The notes: generated from the letters alone by a model not told the origin. DNA of 64,000 nucleotides from Pristionchus mayeri (GCA_036245805.1 BTRK01000001.1:17987087-18051086), one strand, 5' to 3'; positions 35,088-48,000 are shown, numbered from the stretch's first letter. Numbers and translations: made by a program.

Positions 35088-36624
35088 TAGTGGCGAATTT
35101 CTCTGAACAATGGAAATGAAATGTGCTCCTATCAGATCTCGAATGGATCTGCTATAATTTTGAAAGTGCCCAAGGAAGAACCACTCTTTCTTTTCTGTCC
35201 GTATTCTCTGGAAAACGAGGTATTCGTATCTTTCACCGATTTTTAGATAAACACAGATGCAGTTGGAATTGGAATTTTTCAATATATTTAATTACTTTCA
35301 GGCTGATTAGAATGCCATCAAAGAGGAAGAGATGTCTGAGCATGGGGAGGTTAGTCACGTGTATGCTCCTGTAAACTATTGTTCAGTTTCAGACCCCATT
35401 CTCTTTGGATTCACGTGATTTTGAAATCGACCATCCCATTCATTCATCGAAAGATAGCTCAATCGTAAGTACTAATTACCTTGTATATGGAGTGGCTTTG
35501 ATTATTTTTTCATGTCTTAAGATATCATGACCGCTTAACTTTGTCTACGTAACAAACAAAGTTTTAAGGAAGACGTTACGCTTAAGGCGAGGGGAAAGAA
35601 AAGAAGGAGCTCTTCCCAGAATACAGAAGAGAAGAAGGCCATCAAGGAACGTATCAAGGCCTGCGAAGTACGCTGCTTATATGGAGGACTCGGATGAGGA
35701 AGATGAACTATTTTCGAAGAAAATTCGATCGGAATCAGTGGACAAGAGTCACGAGTTTTACAGTTGCACAGACACTTTATTTTCATGGGTCTCTGTTGAA
35801 ATCTTTTTTCTCTAATATATAAGACTTAGAGGAGATAAGTTGTACAATGAATTGTTATTCAGCTGATCTAATGGTCCTGCAAAGGAGTAAATCAATCTGT
35901 CGATAACGATTATTCACTGGAAATTGGAATGGGGAAGAATGAATTGGAGTGCCCCGAGTGCGACGTTGGTTGCTTATAATTTATTGTAAATACAATTTCT
36001 AAATTTTCGAAAAATATATTACAGTACCATTCAACATCGTTGTCTGGATGGATTTATCATCTCAGACACACTCATTCTACAACGCCCACTTTGGTGAGGT
36101 TAATTTTGATTTTATTTTCGATTTTGAGCCCGAGTTTCATTTTGTCGGTGCTCATATTTTGCTTTCTGCAGGCGGGATGTCTCCTTCGCTGCGAGTGTGG
36201 CAATGAATCCTTTTCACATCGGCACTGTTACGAGGTAGACTTTGTGTTTTACTGTGATGCTCAAACTGCTTACGAGGATATTTTTCGGAAGGGAAAATGG
36301 TTCATTTTGAGTGCGAAATTTCGAACTTCACCATAATTCGCAAAGGAGACGGACCGATTCGAAGAGTGACTGGCACAGTGGTTAGTTCGCTGTATTATTG
36401 TTGATGTTTACGTATTTTCATGTCTTCATTTTTTGTTACAAATTATTATGAATGTTTGTTTAAACATTTCAGGTGACTCCACAGTGCGTACTGTGCAAGG
36501 TGAGTTTCTGAAAGGGGTGGAATATGGAATGGGTAATCAATTAAATATACTTTGAATTATCTTAATAGTTTTAGAAGACAACAAAAATTAATATGCTTAT
36601 GACTTAGAAATTTAATTATTTCTA

Positions 36625-37890
36625 TTAGGCTGTCAGGAAAGTAATTGTAGATTTGGACCTTGATGTTTGAACCATCCTAAAATCATTTTCGTTAAAGATC
36701 TCAAGCTAGCTCTTTAGTGCATATTAGGGGTTGACTTGGCCAATATATGCATGTGTTCAAATCGCCTCATGCTTTTTGGGTTTCCGAAAAATTCAAGTTT
36801 TTCCTTATTTGACATTTTCTCTATTTTTTGAAAAAAAATTTGCCTCTCGTATTTTGAGGGGAATAATGGCTGTAAATTTTCATATAATGTAGTGAGAAGC
36901 CCATTCGCAGTTCTTTCGAAAATTGGGTCTAAGGCCGTTCTTGCCTCAACATAGCCCGATTTACACACCAATTAATTCAACTCCTACCGAGTTAACACTT
37001 CTCAAGCGACAATGTTTCCTGCATCGATGGTTGTTCAGACTGTCTTCTCCATAAGTGCGCTTCCATGATACACTAGGGAGCTACCTATTACTGAGAAACA
37101 TTTCAACTCTCAGCTTTTCTAGTTTCAGAAAACATGGATTTTCAGGATTGTTGAATAAAGGTCAACTTAGCCAAAATTTCGAATTTTGGTGTACGGTTAA
37201 TGAATACATTTCTTCAAAAGTGAGCTATCCCCTGACTTAGCCCAGCCGATTACTGGTAGGTGAAGAGTAGCTCTAACATGTAACCACAAAAGTTAGGACT
37301 TTTCACCAATGCTGGAATCAGGAAATCGTCATATAGTCGAATTTCAACGTTCAAATTTCAGCTTCAGGTGGTGAAAGCTGCATGTTTTGACAGAAGTATT
37401 GCAAACATATATAAATAAAATTTTAAGCTGAGCACGAAAGGTACTTTTAGTTTTACTGCATTTGGTTTCCATAAGTTTATTATTACGGGTACAAGCTCGG
37501 TTCAAGCATTTATGATGACGTTCCGTAAGGGGCAATGTCACAAATGACTGAATTCTCAGACAGGCCTTTCGTTATGGATCAGAGTGATATGTTGTATTGT
37601 GATGTGCGTATGTCGTACTTTTCGCACATGACATAAAATTTGCCATATCTTAGTTCCCCATGGATTGCTGGGCCAAAATGATATCAGTGCAACTCTGCAT
37701 TGATATAATTTTAACTTAAACCTGTATCCTCAATACCGAATGGAAAGGCTTGAACCAATGTGCGATGGAAAGAGTATCCAAGGACTCAACGAGTATAAAC
37801 ATCAATATGATAATCATGAGGAAACAAAGAACGGGGTTTCTCAGAATCGAAAATTCGAAAATCTACAATTACTTTCCTGACAACCTGATA
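36625..37890. mobile_element. Mariner/Tc-like DNA transposon, about 1.27 kb
   Basis: Terminal inverted repeats AGGCTGTCAGGAAAGTAATT (left) and AATTACTTTCCTGACAACCT (right) flank the unit, with TA at each side. The TIR style and TA target fit mariner. I see no intact transposase frame. It lies in a Z4 intron, directly against exon 37897-37965. Confidence 0.75.
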
Positions 37891-38389
37891 TAATAGAAGT
37901 ATCCCAAGACTCCGTGTGGATATACTGATCACCTCAAGAGATTTCACAAAACGACTTTGATGGCGGTTTGTCAGAAATACGATTTATAATTTATTTATTC
38001 ACAATCAGAATGGAATCTACCTAACCTGTTCCTGTGGAATGAGATTTAATGCTCGAAGGGATCAGAATAAACACGATAAGAAGGTACTTTTTGAAATGTA
38101 ATTTCGCTGAAATTATAATGTTACATGTTCTGATTATTATTAATAACCATCGTAATATTTTTTCAGTGTGATGGGAGTGAGTTCACCCTTCACAAGCTCG
38201 GCGTCGATTAAGTTGGCGTGAAGTTCGAGGCACACGTGGAACCGGTTCCATTCAATTCTGAGTATTGTTAATCTCAATTTGCTTCCTGTTGTTTCCCATC
38301 TCATTCTTGTTGTATTAGCATCGTATTTCTCAACTATTCAGTGATAAAGAAATTGTAGTTCATGTAAGATTGAAGAAGTGCCAAGGAAC

Positions 38390-38408
38390 CTGGTTTGATT
38401 CCGGATGA
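38390..38408 (+). promoter_or_regulatory. Conserved intercistronic motif, copy 5 (after Z4)
   Basis: CTGGTTTGATTCCGGATGA, after a GATAAAGAA poly(A)-like signal near 38343. No Z gene starts within 200 bases; Z5 begins 1.2 kb later behind inserted DNA. Confidence 0.62.
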
Positions 38409-38560
38409 TCATACTTTTAATTTCTTATTATGCAAATGGTAATCTAGATAATGAATTATTTATTTTTGTTGTATAGGAATTAGACTAATAAGCAATTGTA
38501 TTATTCCTATACATAGAAAACCCATTTTGTAATTCACTCGTTTGAATTCTGGAGTATTAC

Positions 38561-38826
38561 TGTAATTCCCCTTCCCTCACTTGTGTACGTGCCACTACGT
38601 GTTTGTTAGCTCGCGCGCGCCGTCTCGTTTCTCTGCACTCTCCTCCTCGCGCGCGCTCTCTCGTTCTCTCGAGAGAGGCCTTCCCTCGCCTCTCTCCTCA
38701 GTTGTCCCTTTAGCTCTTGCGCCGGATAGCGACCGGTCTCCCCTCTCTCTATTTTCGTCCTATTTATTTGTTTGTTAATAAACCTTTGAGTTTATTCCAT
38801 CCTCGCCCTCCATACACCGGATAACA
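38561..38826. other. LTR-like, pyrimidine-rich segment
   Basis: The segment runs from TGTAATTCCCC to CCGGATAACA (TG...CA). It contains CpG/CT-rich sequence unlike its AT-rich surroundings, and AATAAA near 38777. A solo LTR is the simplest reading. No target duplication or internal retrotransposon sequence is visible, so this is weak. Confidence 0.35.
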
Positions 38827-38924
38827 AGGGCCAAGGATGCAACAATTTTCTTTCCGGAATTTACGAGCATTTCGCTATTTATTAATTATTATGTAACAGA
38901 ATCAGCCCCTAGATTTCTTTACAA

Positions 38925-39626
38925 CATTAGAAACAATAAAATCAGTAATCGATGGCACCAACTTGTTAGCTAATTGCGGTACTTTCACACGTCCAAATTC
39001 TGCTTTCGCAACATTATTTTAACGGTTCCGACATATTCTTTTCAACCAACGATGTAATAAAACCTTGTATTTTATCAGCGCACTCCTCGCCTTATTAACA
39101 CTTTATAGATTGTTCTTGCGCTTAATTTTACTTCCATACTTACAGTCTTGCTTAAACACTTTAATTTTGCACGGCCCTTTGCTAACAGCTTTATGTTTAA
39201 AACCTGAAAACAAAGTGAGCGGGCTTTTTCGCAAGGGATCAGCGATTCATATTTTCCAGGGTTTGTGAGCGCGTTGCGGTTAGGCGTTGCGGCCCACACT
39301 GATAGGGACATTTGGTGTGCGTTTGTGTGCGTTGTGTCCCGCTTTCTCGGTTCAGAAGCTGAACTCCACATACTAAATTAATGAAAAAATGAGCGTTCAC
39401 GATCGGGCGCGGTTCGCGTGAGAGTGATTGGCTGAAGAAACGCGAAAGGAAAAAGGCCACAGCTTGAATGGCCGTAATTGTGTACCTTCTTCAAGTGATA
39501 ACTCGCTTGAATATACGAGCGTTTTGTGTTGACCTTTCAAACTCGCCTAATTAGCTTACATTTTGAATACGGAGAGACGATCTTTCGTGTTCTATTTATA
39601 ATTTATCCAATGTCTTCCTTATAGAT
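38925..39626 (+). promoter_or_regulatory. Duplicated upstream region of class A gene Z5
   Basis: Blocks such as GCTAATTGCGGTACTTTC (near 38975), the TTGCTTAAACACTTTAATT stretch (near 39148) and the CAAGTGATAACTCGCTTGAATA stretch (near 39494) recur in the same order upstream of Z9 at 60330-60560. Class A genes thus carry a private promoter region, unlike the closely packed B and C genes. Confidence 0.6.
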
Positions 39627-42600
39627 ATGGCCAATAACACGTCAGTTAATCAGGATATTTCCTGCATGCGAGCACTCGAAGCAGCGGTTTCCGATTCCTC
39701 CGGTGTTAGCGGAGAGATGAGTGTTCTACTTCGCCGGTCAGTGTTACCCTCGTTCTTTCGCGTGTCTTTGACAAGTTATTTTTCTTGGGTGAACGATTGT
39801 CTCCGTTGTTATAAAATTTTCAACTTCTGCGTTTTACCATTATTCAGTATAAACGTTGTCTTCAAAATTTAACGCTGCGTTGATTAAAACATTGACATTT
39901 TTAGATGAGCGTCTTTGTAGTATAGTTCGTATTTTTTTCAGTACTCTGACAGATTTCGGTGCGTTCGCGGCTCAATTGGAACAGGAGGCAGAGGATTCGA
40001 CGAAGGAACAGCTAGAGAAGACACTCGTGAGTCATCTTTATTGTATATTTTTAATATTGCCTTCTGAATCCTGCTTCTGTATCGACACAGATAGGAAAAA
40101 CGTTGATCAAGATGTGAAAATACTCCTACAGTGTCAGCTTTGGAGCCAAACGTCAACTGTCGTGTTGATCTTTATCTTAAAATGCCAAGTTTATGGTAAA
40201 TTGATGATATTGGACTATCATATGTTTTAGTCACCTCGAAACATGACTAGTATGTGTGCCAATATAGGCAGGGACAGCGGAGTGCGGTCATTTGAGGTTT
40301 CAAGGTTACAGTATCCAGATATCTCGACACATGCACACAAAGTTTGCGATTACAATCCTTTTTTGAACTTTTGAAATCTTTTTCAGTTGTTTTCAACACT
40401 TTATTTTTTCCACAGATAACTTTTTCTTGGCCGAATGAATTCTCCCTATATCAATTATCTTCCCACATCATTTTGACCACTTTGAGGCCGTATAATGCGA
40501 TTCATAGCCAATTTAGGAAAGTATGTTTCCAGTGTGCACTCTTTCGATCGATAATTGCCTTGCTCCGCTTGTCCGACCTTAAATTTTGCAATTAGTAGAA
40601 CGCTATTACTCTATAGTACACATTTCGGCGTTGCGAGTGTATCGGACAAGCGGATCAATGCCAAATATCTTGATTTGAAGGCTCCAAACACGCGATTTTG
40701 GAAACGTTCATTTTACTTGGTCCCTATGTCATTCCACACCGTCAAATCATGATGGCGATACTTAACATGCCTGTTAAAATTATATTAAAACATATGTTCA
40801 TATAATTTTAATTCAAAAATGAAGAAAATTAAATAATGAATAATGCGAAGATAAAAAGTCAGTTGCTGGGGTCAAGGATAAGGCGGAGGGGTACTGTACC
40901 TTAGACTCAGCGCTAATATGGTTAATTCGCATAATTAAGTTATTTCACAAAATTTTTATTTTTTGTTGTCGAAATCGTATCGGCAGCTCATAAACCATCG
41001 GATTCTATGCTCATTTTATTTTAGAAGCATTTTGAAGAAACCCGCCTGCGCTCCCTAAATATTGGAGATAGCATAAATTGTTAAATTGATTGTTTACTGA
41101 AAAATATCGATATTTTCAGAACTCGATGATCAATTTCCGCATGGCACTCGACGAAACGATAAATTCGATTGAGAAACGTGTCCAATTTCATTATAACTCA
41201 AGAAATTCAGAGGAATTGGTGAGTTAACACTGATTAATTAGATTTTTACACTTCTGCAATTTATTTTTTAAACGCAATTTTCTAATATTAAATTTGCAGA
41301 AACCCTGTGTGGGATTAATTGTTGAAGAGATCAAGGAAGAAGAAATTCTCGATTACAATATGGTTAGTTCTTTGTCTTTAATGATTCTTGAAGATACTAT
41401 CAACCTATTATCTCAGAAGGAGCCGAAAGAAGAGCCGAGTGATATCCCTCCCTCGATTCTCCACAATCCGGTAAATCTCACTACGAGTTGCACTAATATT
41501 TTCCTTCAGCCATTCGGTCTGAGTGTCACTGATGATGAGATTATGATGGAAGATATTCTGAATGACGATATGGTCAGTAATTCGAGTGAATTATATACTA
41601 TACACTATAATAACTAAAACACCGTTGGACTTTAAGAAATGCACTAATTACTAATTGTCACTGTAGACTTATCCGCAATTGATAGTAAAATGTACATAAA
41701 CTCCCGAAAACTTATCTTGGCTCACTCTTCATTCAGCATTTCAGATCGAACCCAAAATCGAGCCAATTGACGCACCGTTAAACGATGATCAGGTGAATAT
41801 TCCTTCAAATTTCTAGTATGAGGAAGAGGGAGTTCCTTGTCATTTATTTTTTTTTACCTCTATTGAAATATTTTCTGATTTAGTAGCTCATGTTTTGAAG
41901 TGTCGTCCAATTGTTCTTTTTCTAAAACTCCTAATTTAAATAAGTATTCTTACAGAATAACGATATTGGAGGTCGTGTTTCGATGGTTGATGAGATGGCC
42001 GAAATTGGAGGTTGGGAGGAAATGACTGTCACTAATTCCGAAAATATTACTAAGGTTTGGCTTTCTTTATCCTTTATGTATTTCTACAATCGTGCTTTTA
42101 CAGGATTCTTCTAAAATTACAGTAGTGAAGAAAAGAAGAAGATCGTCAAGAATGGTTTCCGTGAATGTGAGATACACTGAGTCTGGTGAGGAATCAGATG
42201 GGAAAGTGGAACCAAGTGCGAAGAAAGGGAGATTAGAATCAACGGAGATGACACACCAGGTCGTTATTATAACTTTCTTCAATACGATTCTTAGTTTATA
42301 AACGTGTCATTCATTTCAAAGTTTTTTTTAAAATGTTTCAGGTGGTTCCTCAGAAGTCATCCTCAAAAGGAACAGCTCAGTGGAACGCTGTGATGAAGAA
42401 CAACATGCAGTCGAAGGAAATTCAAACGCAGAAGAATGAACTGGAGTGCCCCGAGTGTGAAGTCAGTTAATCTATGAAATATCCATGTCAAATTGTGTAG
42501 AGTGTGAGCATGTCCTCTGTGTAGCTCTGAGATCCTAGCGCGAGAGTCGAGGTAGAAAAGCATGAGGGGGCATAGGGGTAGAGCATCTGGATCTCAGTGG

Positions 42601-44277
42601 TAGAGCATCTGGATCTCAGTGGTAGAGCATATGGATCATGATCAGAAGTCGGTGGTTCGAATTCCCCTGCAGTTCTCCAATTGTCTTTTCCGCTCTAACT
42701 TACAATTTGCAGTATCGAGCGAGATCGGTGAATGCATTTGAGTTCCATCTCAGATACATACACTTAACTACTCCCATTCTGGTGAGGGTTTTAATGTGTT
42801 CTCATGCTCCAATATGATACTTTCTCAGTTCTCCAATTGTTGCAGGCCGGATGCGCCTTTCGTTGTGATTGTGGCCACGAATCATACTCTAAAAAGCACA
42901 GTCAGAAAGTGGGGAACTAAGAATGATTCAGAAATAACTTAGTGACCTACATACATCATTAAAGTGCCTGCGTTCATAATGATTTTTCAGTGCGAAATTG
43001 CAAATTTTACTGTGATCTTCAAGGGAGGACCAATTCGAAGAATTAGTGACCCAGTGGTTAGTTTTACATTGCGAATAACTTAACGTTCAAAGCTGTCGGT
43101 CGAAAGTTATGAGTCATTACGTTTTGAAAAGCATTGTCAGAATATAATTTCAAGAAGTCAACTAGCCTTGAAGCTTTTAATAAAAATTATTTTCTCCTAG
43201 ATGAGTCCTCTAACTCCTCAATGCATCATGTGTGAGGTGAGCTTTTGGGTATGGCCGATTAATGCATATAAAGTTTGAATTATTCCACGTTTGATTTACC
43301 GATTTGGCTTATTCTTTCTATAGAACATCATCATGTTTCCCGTTTTAAGATATGAATAGGTAAAATGTATTTTGTATAATATGAAAAATGAGGTAGATAT
43401 ATGCTTAGCAACTTTATTTTCTCCGTGTATAGTTAAAATATATAATAGAATGTACGTGCGCTGCTCGGTCCCCCCTATATCTTATAAACGTAGGCTTCAT
43501 GAGCTTAATTTAATGACTTTAGAACGCCGTAGATTTATCATTGATATATTATTCCTCCACTCAATTATGCATAATCGCTATACTCTCGATGTTTCATCTC
43601 TGCTTATTCGTTCACCTCTGACCCGTTCTCTCAGAAATGCCCACCCCCTTCGTATCTCGTTGCCTTTTATCCGTAATAATTCTAGCTCAACCCTTGTATC
43701 TCGTTCATTATCTATCTGGAACACTCTTCCCATAGAATGTGTTAGTTCCTCGCATAATGTTTTTTCTAGTTTTATCCGTTCACAATGTCATACTTTTTAT
43801 CCCCCGTCTATTATTGCCACTTGGCTAGATCAATAGATCAATTATCCCTCTCCCTCCCATACCCTTGCTGCCAAGCAACATCCAACCGATTCGATCCAAT
43901 CGACGGACATCCGTTTCTTGTATACACTCTCGCCATTCTTGAAATCTCACCCCAACGGAATAAATGAATGAATGAATAATTAAAATGTAATGTCAGAAGC
44001 ATCCCAAATCGATCGCTGGGTATACTCTGCATCTCGCTACATATCACAAATCTACTCTAAAAGCGGTTGGTCATACTATGGATTTATGAGTAATATATTT
44101 ATCAGCAGAATGGAATCTTCATGATGTGTGACTGTGGATTCAGATGTACAGCGAATAAGCATGTGAATCATGATAAGAAGGTATTTTTATGATTTTAAAA
44201 ATGGCAGATCTCGCAAAGATGATATTATTCAGTGCACTGGACGCAACTTCACTCTTCACAGACTCGACGAGGACTGA
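39627..44277 (+). CDS. Z5: class A multi-zinc-finger protein (intact)
   Basis: Exons: 39627-39736, 39942-40026, 41120-41218,41300-41362, 41417-41470, 41510-41572, 41745-41792, 41956-42054, 42104-42259, 42342-42461, 42713-42781, 42846-42908, 42991-43056, 43201-43236, 43997-44065, 44109-44180 and 44233-44277; phases all join and no stops occur. The class A N-terminus (about 100 residues) looks helical (LTDFGAFAAQLEQEAEDS). SUMO-type motifs follow (EIKEEEIL, KEPKEEP, IEPKIEP). A basic KKRRRSSR block comes next, then fingers CPEC...Hx4H, RCDCG...Hx3C, CIMC...Hx4H and MCDCG...Hx3C, and an FTLHRLDED tail. ATG lies two bases after TTATAG. The 1.1-kb intron 40027-41119 has no recognised content; the intron after 43236 holds a retrotransposon fragment. 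Probably a nuclear DNA-binding protein; the target is unknown. Confidence 0.85.
42577..42672 (+). repeat. tRNA-like fragment with repeated A-box unit
   Basis: GGTAGAGCATCTGGATCTCA is repeated two and a half times, then GTCGGTGGTTCGAATTCCCC forms a B-box-like end. The acceptor and T stems do not pair properly, so it is a tRNA pseudogene or SINE head rather than a working tRNA. It lies in a Z5 intron. Confidence 0.55.
43372..43980 (+). mobile_element. Non-LTR retrotransposon 3' end
   Basis: An open frame (to 43836) matches the extreme C-terminus of CR1-like reverse transcriptases: YKRRLHELNLMTLERRRFI and RSLSIWNTLPIE are typical. It is followed by a short 3' region ending in ATGAATGAATGAAT, the simple-repeat tail expected of such elements. 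The 5' part is missing. It sits in a Z5 intron between finger exons. Confidence 0.85.
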
Positions 44278-44427
44278 GTGAATAGGATCGACTAACATGT
44301 GGATTCAATGTTTAAAAAATGCTGTTTACCAAAAACTTTTCCCTGTTTCTCTAGTAGTTCTCTTGATTTTATTATTTCTAATGATAAAGAAATTGATGTA
44401 TTTGGTACTTATTATTTGCGAACTACT

Positions 44428-44446
44428 CTGGTTGTATTCCAGATAA
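44428..44446 (+). promoter_or_regulatory. Decayed intercistronic motif, copy 6
   Basis: CTGGTTGTATTCCAGATAA, 150 bases after the Z5 stop. A full gene should follow, but only the last three exons of one remain. Confidence 0.5.
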
Positions 44447-44563
44447 AAATATCTTGCAGTGATTTGCTGGCGAGAATTTACATCATTCAGATAGATTCAT
44501 CACATAGAATAATTGTTTTTATTCTTTCGTAATAGAGGTTTTATTTTATTAATTTTCACTCAG

Positions 44564-44854
44564 TTTCATCTCAAGACAGCATCTCCACGTACATCACAAA
44601 ACGGCACTGTTGAAGGTTCGTATAGTATATTGCTTAGTATAATCCTAATTCAAATCAGAACGGAATCATCCTGAAGTGTGTCTGCGGCTTCAGATGCAGC
44701 AATAATTTTGACCATAGAAAGCACGATAAGAAGGTATGTTTTTTTTCCTCTTGAATTTGTATATTTAAATCTTTCTATTCAAAGTTACATATCTTGATCT
44801 GATCATGAAGTTCAGTGCAATGAGTTCACTCTCTACAATCGGGACGAGGGTTAA
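44564..44854 (+). pseudogene. Relic of a Z gene: last three finger exons only
   Basis: 44564-44615 (HLHVHHKTALLK), 44659-44733 (a CVCG...HDKK exon of the usual 75 bases) and 44816-44854 (NEFTLYNRDEG then TAA) match the final exons of the family. Everything upstream to the motif at 44428 is gone, consistent with an internal deletion of a whole gene between Z5 and Z6. Confidence 0.8.
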
Positions 44855-45004
44855 AGGAATCAGCAAAGTAGAAGTATTTGTGGAATAACTTTTCTCAGTT
44901 AATCGTCGTTTATCTCATATTGTTCATTGTTGTTCTTGTGTTTTTCATTCTATTATTTTTTATGATAATAAAGAAGATTATCTTAAACTTCGAAAAATGA
45001 TGAT

Positions 45005-45023
45005 CTGGTCTTATTCCGGAATA
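45005..45023 (+). promoter_or_regulatory. Conserved intercistronic motif, copy 7 (before Z6)
   Basis: CTGGTCTTATTCCGGAATA, 150 bases after the relic's stop and 56 before the Z6 start. Confidence 0.62.
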
Positions 45024-45078
45024 ATATTTTTTATCGTCCTCCTATTAAAACAAAATCAAATATGTCTCGTATTTAGAG

Positions 45079-48000
45079 ATGGCTTCAGCAGAGACTCCTA
45101 CTGTGATTGTAGCAGGGTGGATGAGAAAGGTTTGTCAACAGAAATCCTTATATACTGGATGGTTTCTGTCATTGCAATGAGTTGTCTTTATTTCAGGCTT
45201 GTGACTTCTCCGTTGACTCGACTGATTCTCTAGTGTCCGTTTTCTCAAGAACCTTCGAGGCGTTATCGATCACTCTCAGGAATCCTAAACTATGCGTTCG
45301 TGGTTCTCATATTTTGTAACACGATTTATTTGATTTGAATATTGTTCTTTACAGCACATTCAAAAAGCGCTCGCATCTCTTGAATTCGAGCTGTCGAATT
45401 TCGTGCGATTCGAGGAAAAAGAGTGAGTAGTTATAATTTTCTAACATTAGTCATAATTTTTACCTAAAAATGAGGAATACTGGTATAACATAATCTTTCT
45501 ATTTAGCGAATCATCCATTCGATCTCTGATGTTCGGACTGATCGAGACCCTTCATCTCACTTTGACTCACTTAACGGATGAGAAAAGTCAGTCGAAGTTA
45601 TTCTATTAGGTTGATACAAAAGTTTCTTTCCAAGGCATTTTTCAACTTTTCTCGTAAACGCTTCACTTGTACCAAAAACCACTCTGGCATTATTTGGCCC
45701 AGTTTTTTTATGTACCACAACCATTAGTTTTTATCGAATAGGTCTGACGTCGATCGTCAGAAAAATAATGCTAACCGAAAATACGCAAAATACCTGTTTT
45801 TTTGGATAGTCGGAAAAAAGTCATACAATTTTATTGAAAGGCATGTCATTGTCGGTCTTTTGAAAAACTAATTATAAGAGGCTAGTGCTTCCACCGAACC
45901 CTTGAAATGGTAGCTTTGTGATCTCGCATAAATCTTATGAGGATGAAAATTCCGATTTCGTCAATCAATTTTCGAAATCAGCACTTTGTGAAATGCGGCT
46001 CTTGAGAGGAACAATGAATCTTTATGATATGGACGATTTGTATAGTATATGTCCATTATTTTAATAGCAAAACATATGAGGGTTGATCAATAGCGAAGCA
46101 AGATAGAAACTCGGGAATTAATTTTGGTAAGAAACTTTTGCATCAGCCTAATAATTATTAATGTAAATCATAAACAAAGCACATTCGAACGTAAATGTTC
46201 TTTTTTCAGAGGATGGAGATGAGAAGGTTGTATCGACTATCGAAGAATGGAAAAAGAAGGTATGCAAAAACGGCTGTTTGAAGGAAAAGAGTGGTTGACT
46301 TTCGAATTATCATTTTCACGTAATATTTTTTCAGTGTGTCGAATATTCTAATCAATCAATCGATGCTCTCGTCAACGTCATTTCAAGATGTTTCGACTCG
46401 ATGTTTGTCATCTTCAAGAATGCTGACATTTCAGTGAGCCCTTTGTTGAAATTATTCGTTAAACATATAATATGGATTACAACTAGATTGAAGTTGCAGC
46501 ACATTCGGAGAGCACTGAGAACGCTTGACTTCGAGAGATCACAGAGCTTCGAAGATGAGAATATTGCGTTAGCATTTTTATAACCGTTTTAAAAGAAAAG
46601 TTTTTATAATAAGTTCTATTTTTTCCAGGGAAATTTCAATCCGTTCGTTGATGTATGGAGTGATGGAGTCGATTCATTTGACTTTTCTTCACTTGACCGA
46701 GAAAATGAATCGATCGAAAACCGAAGAAGAAATTTCAAATGAGGAGGTGAACTACTCATTCGATCACATTCTACAAAAGTGTTGTGGAATATTTTTAGTC
46801 CGAATTCTATTTCAGAACCATCTTCCCACTTCCACTGTTTCGATCGATAATTCTCACATGGATTCCACTCACTCTATTAATCAGCTCTCTACGGTATGAG
46901 AACACAAACATCATCCAAGTAGTGTAAAACGAAGTAAATTATAGATCCCGAATTTCACAACCAATTTACAATCGAAGATGAAAGATGAACCGGTCAAATC
47001 ATCTCAATCAATCCCTGAAGAGAATAAGGTTGAATTGTTTTTTTTCCTTCTAATTCACAGGAAATTTACAGAAATCTGCAATGGAAGTATTCCGACAAGT
47101 GATCAAGCAAGAAGAAATGGAAAATTATGACATGGTTAGATATATTTTCATGCGTCTTGAACCAAACGATGATTTAATCGATATCGAATTATCTTTTCAG
47201 TCATTCGGTTCGGATTTCAGCAGAGATGAGATCAAAGAGGAGGATATTCTTAATGACGAGGCAGGTTCTTTTAAATTTTAATGTGATATTTTATTCACCA
47301 TAACTGAAACAATTGTATAATAATTTTTCTTGAGTTTGACCTCCCATGTGGCTCTATATTTAGATTTATTTTGTTTCCAACGATGAATTTCTCACGAAAC
47401 AGCAAATCAACAAATTGTGACTGTTTCTTCGACCTGTGCTACGTATTCCGTTCTCAATACCCTTGCATTGCAGAAGGAACCAAAGGACGAACCAATCGAT
47501 GCTCCTCCACTAGACGATGATCAGGTTTATTTTATTCAAGTTTAAATTCAAATAAAAAAAATCAGAAGTTTGACATGGATTTCAGTGGAGAGAAAATCGA
47601 ATCTAAGGACGAGTCGAATGAGTATATGGTCTGTCGCTTTAAAATATCATAAATAATACAGGGCTATGACAAAATGGCAAATCGTAATATCTCACGTATC
47701 AGGGCAGAGTGATCATACATCATTATGTTTGGTTACTAGTGCTTAACACTATCTTTCCTGAGCGATTATTAATGCCCTTACTTATTTGATTTTTCATGTA
47801 TAGGGGAGTCATTCAAATTGTGAATCCATGACCCTCCACACATGAAAAATGTAGAGGGTCATGGTTAAAAACGAAACCACTGTTAGGTCAACAGGGGAGA
47901 TAGTGCTCACCACTAGTAATCTGATGATACCAACCACCAAGTTGTATAATCACTCTGGACTGAGATTTTTCGATTTGCAATTTTATCGTTTGCGATTTCC

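Larger units (their letters stand above)
34654..38211 (+). pseudogene. Z4: class C multi-zinc-finger copy with several lesions
   Basis: Exons seen: 34654-34737, 35136-35219, 35302-35349, about 35387-35464, about 35620-35755, 35863-35964, 36025-36093, 36172-36234, 36312-36380, 36473-36499, 37897-37965, 38009-38083 and 38167-38211. Lesions: TAG at 35308-35310 in the IKEEE exon; a frame slip and lost donor (TTTT instead of GT) in the basic exon ending at 35755; TAA at 35869-35871 before the CPEC finger. Finger exons remain well kept (HLRHTHSTTPTL, CECGNES, CVLCK, HDKK). A SINE sits in intron 1 and a mariner-like element in intron 36500-37896. The element's right edge supplies the TATAATAG acceptor of exon 37897. 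ATG follows TTGCAG plus two bases. Confidence 0.75.

Noticed and set aside
42577..42672. A working tRNA gene
   Set aside because: Box-like motifs are present but the stems do not pair and the A-box unit is repeated.
44956..45003. A CRISPR array or satellite among the repeated gaps
   Set aside because: The recurring motifs are single copies per gap in a eukaryotic gene cluster, with no regular spacer pattern.
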